NCBI GenBank assembly: GCA_031287295.1
Contig: JAITTH010000094.1
Coordinates: 1-16,726 of the forward strand
DNA length: 16,726 bases
From: Eubacteriales Family XIII. Incertae Sedis bacterium
GTDB lineage: Bacteria > Bacillota > Clostridia > Peptostreptococcales > Anaerovoracaceae
Reading direction: 5' to 3'
Below, in pieces: positions 15,586 to 16,726 of this stretch. How positions within the stretch are numbered: the stretch's first letter is position 1; every line of letters starts with the position of its first letter. A program made the position numbers and the translations under genes. The notes under the pieces were generated by a model, which had not been told where the DNA came from, searched no databases, and saw nothing but the letters and a program-made list of their open reading frames with translations.

Positions 15586-15618
15586 GCAACCTGCCCTGCT
15601 CCTAAGGAAGCGGTTGTC
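15585..15618 (+). other. Possible stem-loop after addB
   Basis: GGCAACC (15585-15591) can pair with GGTTGTC (15612-15618), with one G-U pair. An inner stem, GCTCC with GGAAGC (one bulged A), closes the loop. It starts on the last base of the addB stop. No T-run follows directly, so it is not a canonical intrinsic terminator, but it sits where the operon would end. Confidence 0.35.
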
Positions 15619-15647
15619 CGTTTGTAAGGTCGGGCTGCCCTTTGCGT

Positions 15648-15676
15648 TTGCTTATGAATATTTTTTTTACTATAAT
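15648..15676 (+). promoter_or_regulatory. Promoter of the acyl-CoA synthetase gene
   Basis: A perfect TATAAT lies at 15671-15676. TTGCTT (15648-15653) matches the first three -35 positions at a 17-base spacer. The spacer contains an eight-T run (15661-15668). Transcription would start near 15683, about 54 bases before the ATG. Confidence 0.7.
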
Positions 15677-15736
15677 AAGAATACTGTGCAGATTGTAGTA
15701 TTGTAGGATTTGTAGGAACAAGGAGACTGCAGATAT

Positions 15737-16726
15737 ATGTTATTGACCGAACTTTTGGCGCGAAACGCGACAAACTATGGAGATGAAATTTCGCTCATCG
15801 AGTTAAATCCGAGCGTAGAAGATAAAACAGATCTAAAGTGGCAGGAATACGAATTGGTCGAAGGTGGTCGTTCCGTGCATTTTCGCCGTGAATTGACGTG
15901 GCGAGAGTTCGACGACACCGCGAACCGGGTTGCCAATATGCTTCGTGCAAAAGGCATTCGCAAAGGGGAAAAGGTCGCCATCCTACTGATGAATTGTCTG
16001 GAATGGTTGCCGATTTATTTCGGTATTCTTCGTTCGGGGGCGACGGTTGTCCCGCTGAATTTCAGATACACATCGGAAGAAATAGAGTATTGTCTAAACC
16101 TCGCGGATGTTTCGGTTCTTATTTTTGGAACCGAATTTACGGAACGCATTTCGCCGATCAAGCAGATGCTTTCTAAAATTGAACAGTACATTTTTGTGGG
16201 CATGGACGTTCCGGAATACGCATTCAGTTACGAAAAAGAGAATGTAAAATTCCCTTCAGACAAGCCGGATGTGGATATTCGGGAAGAAGACGATGCTGCC
16301 ATCTACTACTCTTCGGGAACGACAGGCTTTCCAAAAGCGATTCTACACACGCAAAGCAGTTTATATTCTGCTGCGGAAACAGAGTACGCACATCATCAAC
16401 AGAAAAAAGATGACGTTTTTATTCTCATTCCTCCGCTGTATCATACCGGAGCGAAAATGCATTGGTTCGGGAATTTGATGAGTGCCGGACGCACGATTAT
16501 CCTCAAAGGGGCAGACCCGAAGTGGATTCTTGAAACCGCCGCATCGGAAAAGGCGACCATTGTTTGGTTGCTTGTTCCTTGGGCGCAGGACATTTTGGAG
16601 GTGATTGAGTCCGGAGAAATCGATTTAGAGCACCTCGATTTGCACTGTTGGCGACTCATGCACATCGGCGCGCAACCGGTGCCACCGAGTTTGATTCATC
16701 GCTGGAAGACCCATTTCCCGCATCAC
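15737..16726 (+). CDS. AMP-forming acyl-CoA synthetase / fatty acid-CoA ligase, N-terminal part
   Basis: The first 330 codons of a member of the ANL (adenylate-forming) superfamily run off the right edge. These enzymes activate a carboxylic acid as acyl-AMP with ATP and then transfer it to CoA. The N-terminal part has LTWREFDDTANRVANMLRAKGIRKGEKVAIL, followed by a Gly-rich core. The phosphate-binding A3 motif is YYSSGTTGFPK (residues 190-200). The later PPLYHTGA and GAQPVPP match motifs A4 and A5. The adenylation C-terminal domain and its catalytic Lys lie outside the window. ATG 15737 has AAGGAG (15720-15725) at a good distance and is preceded by its own promoter. The acid substrate is not certain; medium- or long-chain fatty acid is the best guess, because the family resembles FadD-type ligases and an acyl-ACP thioesterase lies nearby. 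Confidence 0.93.
   Translation, partial: MLLTELLARNATNYGDEISLIELNPSVEDKTDLKWQEYELVEGGRSVHFRRELTWREFDDTANRVANMLRAKGIRKGEKVAILLMNCLEWLPIYFGILRSGATVVPLNFRYTSEEIEYCLNLADVSVLIFGTEFTERISPIKQMLSKIEQYIFVGMDVPEYAFSYEKENVKFPSDKPDVDIREEDDAAIYYSSGTTGFPKAILHTQSSLYSAAETEYAHHQQKKDDVFILIPPLYHTGAKMHWFGNLMSAGRTIILKGADPKWILETAASEKATIVWLLVPWAQDILEVIESGEIDLEHLDLHCWRLMHIGAQPVPPSLIHRWKTHFPHH

Overview
The window looks like a chromosomal core region of a low-to-moderate GC Gram-positive anaerobe (Bacillota, Clostridia/Tissierellia-like). The evidence is a HrcA-type CIRCE operator in front of groESL, consensus sigma-A promoters, strong AGGAGG-type ribosome binding sites, a Firmicute-style AddB nuclease subunit, and a bacterial acyl-ACP thioesterase. 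The degenerate N-terminus of AddB recalls Peptoniphilaceae and relatives, but that placement is tentative. Every gene I can support is on the + strand. There are no rRNA, tRNA, CRISPR, IS or prophage features, and no gene-free stretch longer than about 210 bases.

Layout. (1) 1-237: C-terminal end of a HhH-GPD DNA glycosylase (8-oxoguanine type), cut by the window edge. (2) 296-2447: heat-shock chaperonin operon, with promoter, CIRCE operator, groES, a short intercistronic hairpin, groEL and a rho-independent terminator. (3) 2528-4276: a two-gene unit with its own promoter, encoding an unrecognised six-helix membrane protein with a repetitive charged tail and, by ATGA overlap, Maf. (4) 4273-15585: an extended -10 promoter and short leader, then a tightly packed run metK, lysC, secA, prfB, HAD phosphatase, acyl-ACP thioesterase and addB. 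Gaps are 18, 6, 23, -4, -4 and 5 bases, so this reads as one operon. (5) 15648-16726: a new promoter and the first 330 codons of an AMP-forming acyl-CoA synthetase that runs off the right edge.

Functional links. MetK and LysC both belong to aspartate-family/methionine metabolism. SecA and RF2 are protein export and translation functions. The thioesterase and the acyl-CoA synthetase could form a release-and-reactivate route for fatty acids. The DNA repair genes (glycosylase, Maf house-cleaning, AddB) are spread across the window.

The most notable anomaly is an in-frame TAA in addB. It separates the helicase-like and nuclease parts from the C-terminal segment that carries three of the four predicted Fe-S cysteines. 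Other points of interest are a prfB with a TTG start and no programmed frameshift, a hairpin in the metK leader, and the unrecognised repeat-tailed membrane protein. I see no convincing new multi-gene system here; most of the window is well-known core genes.
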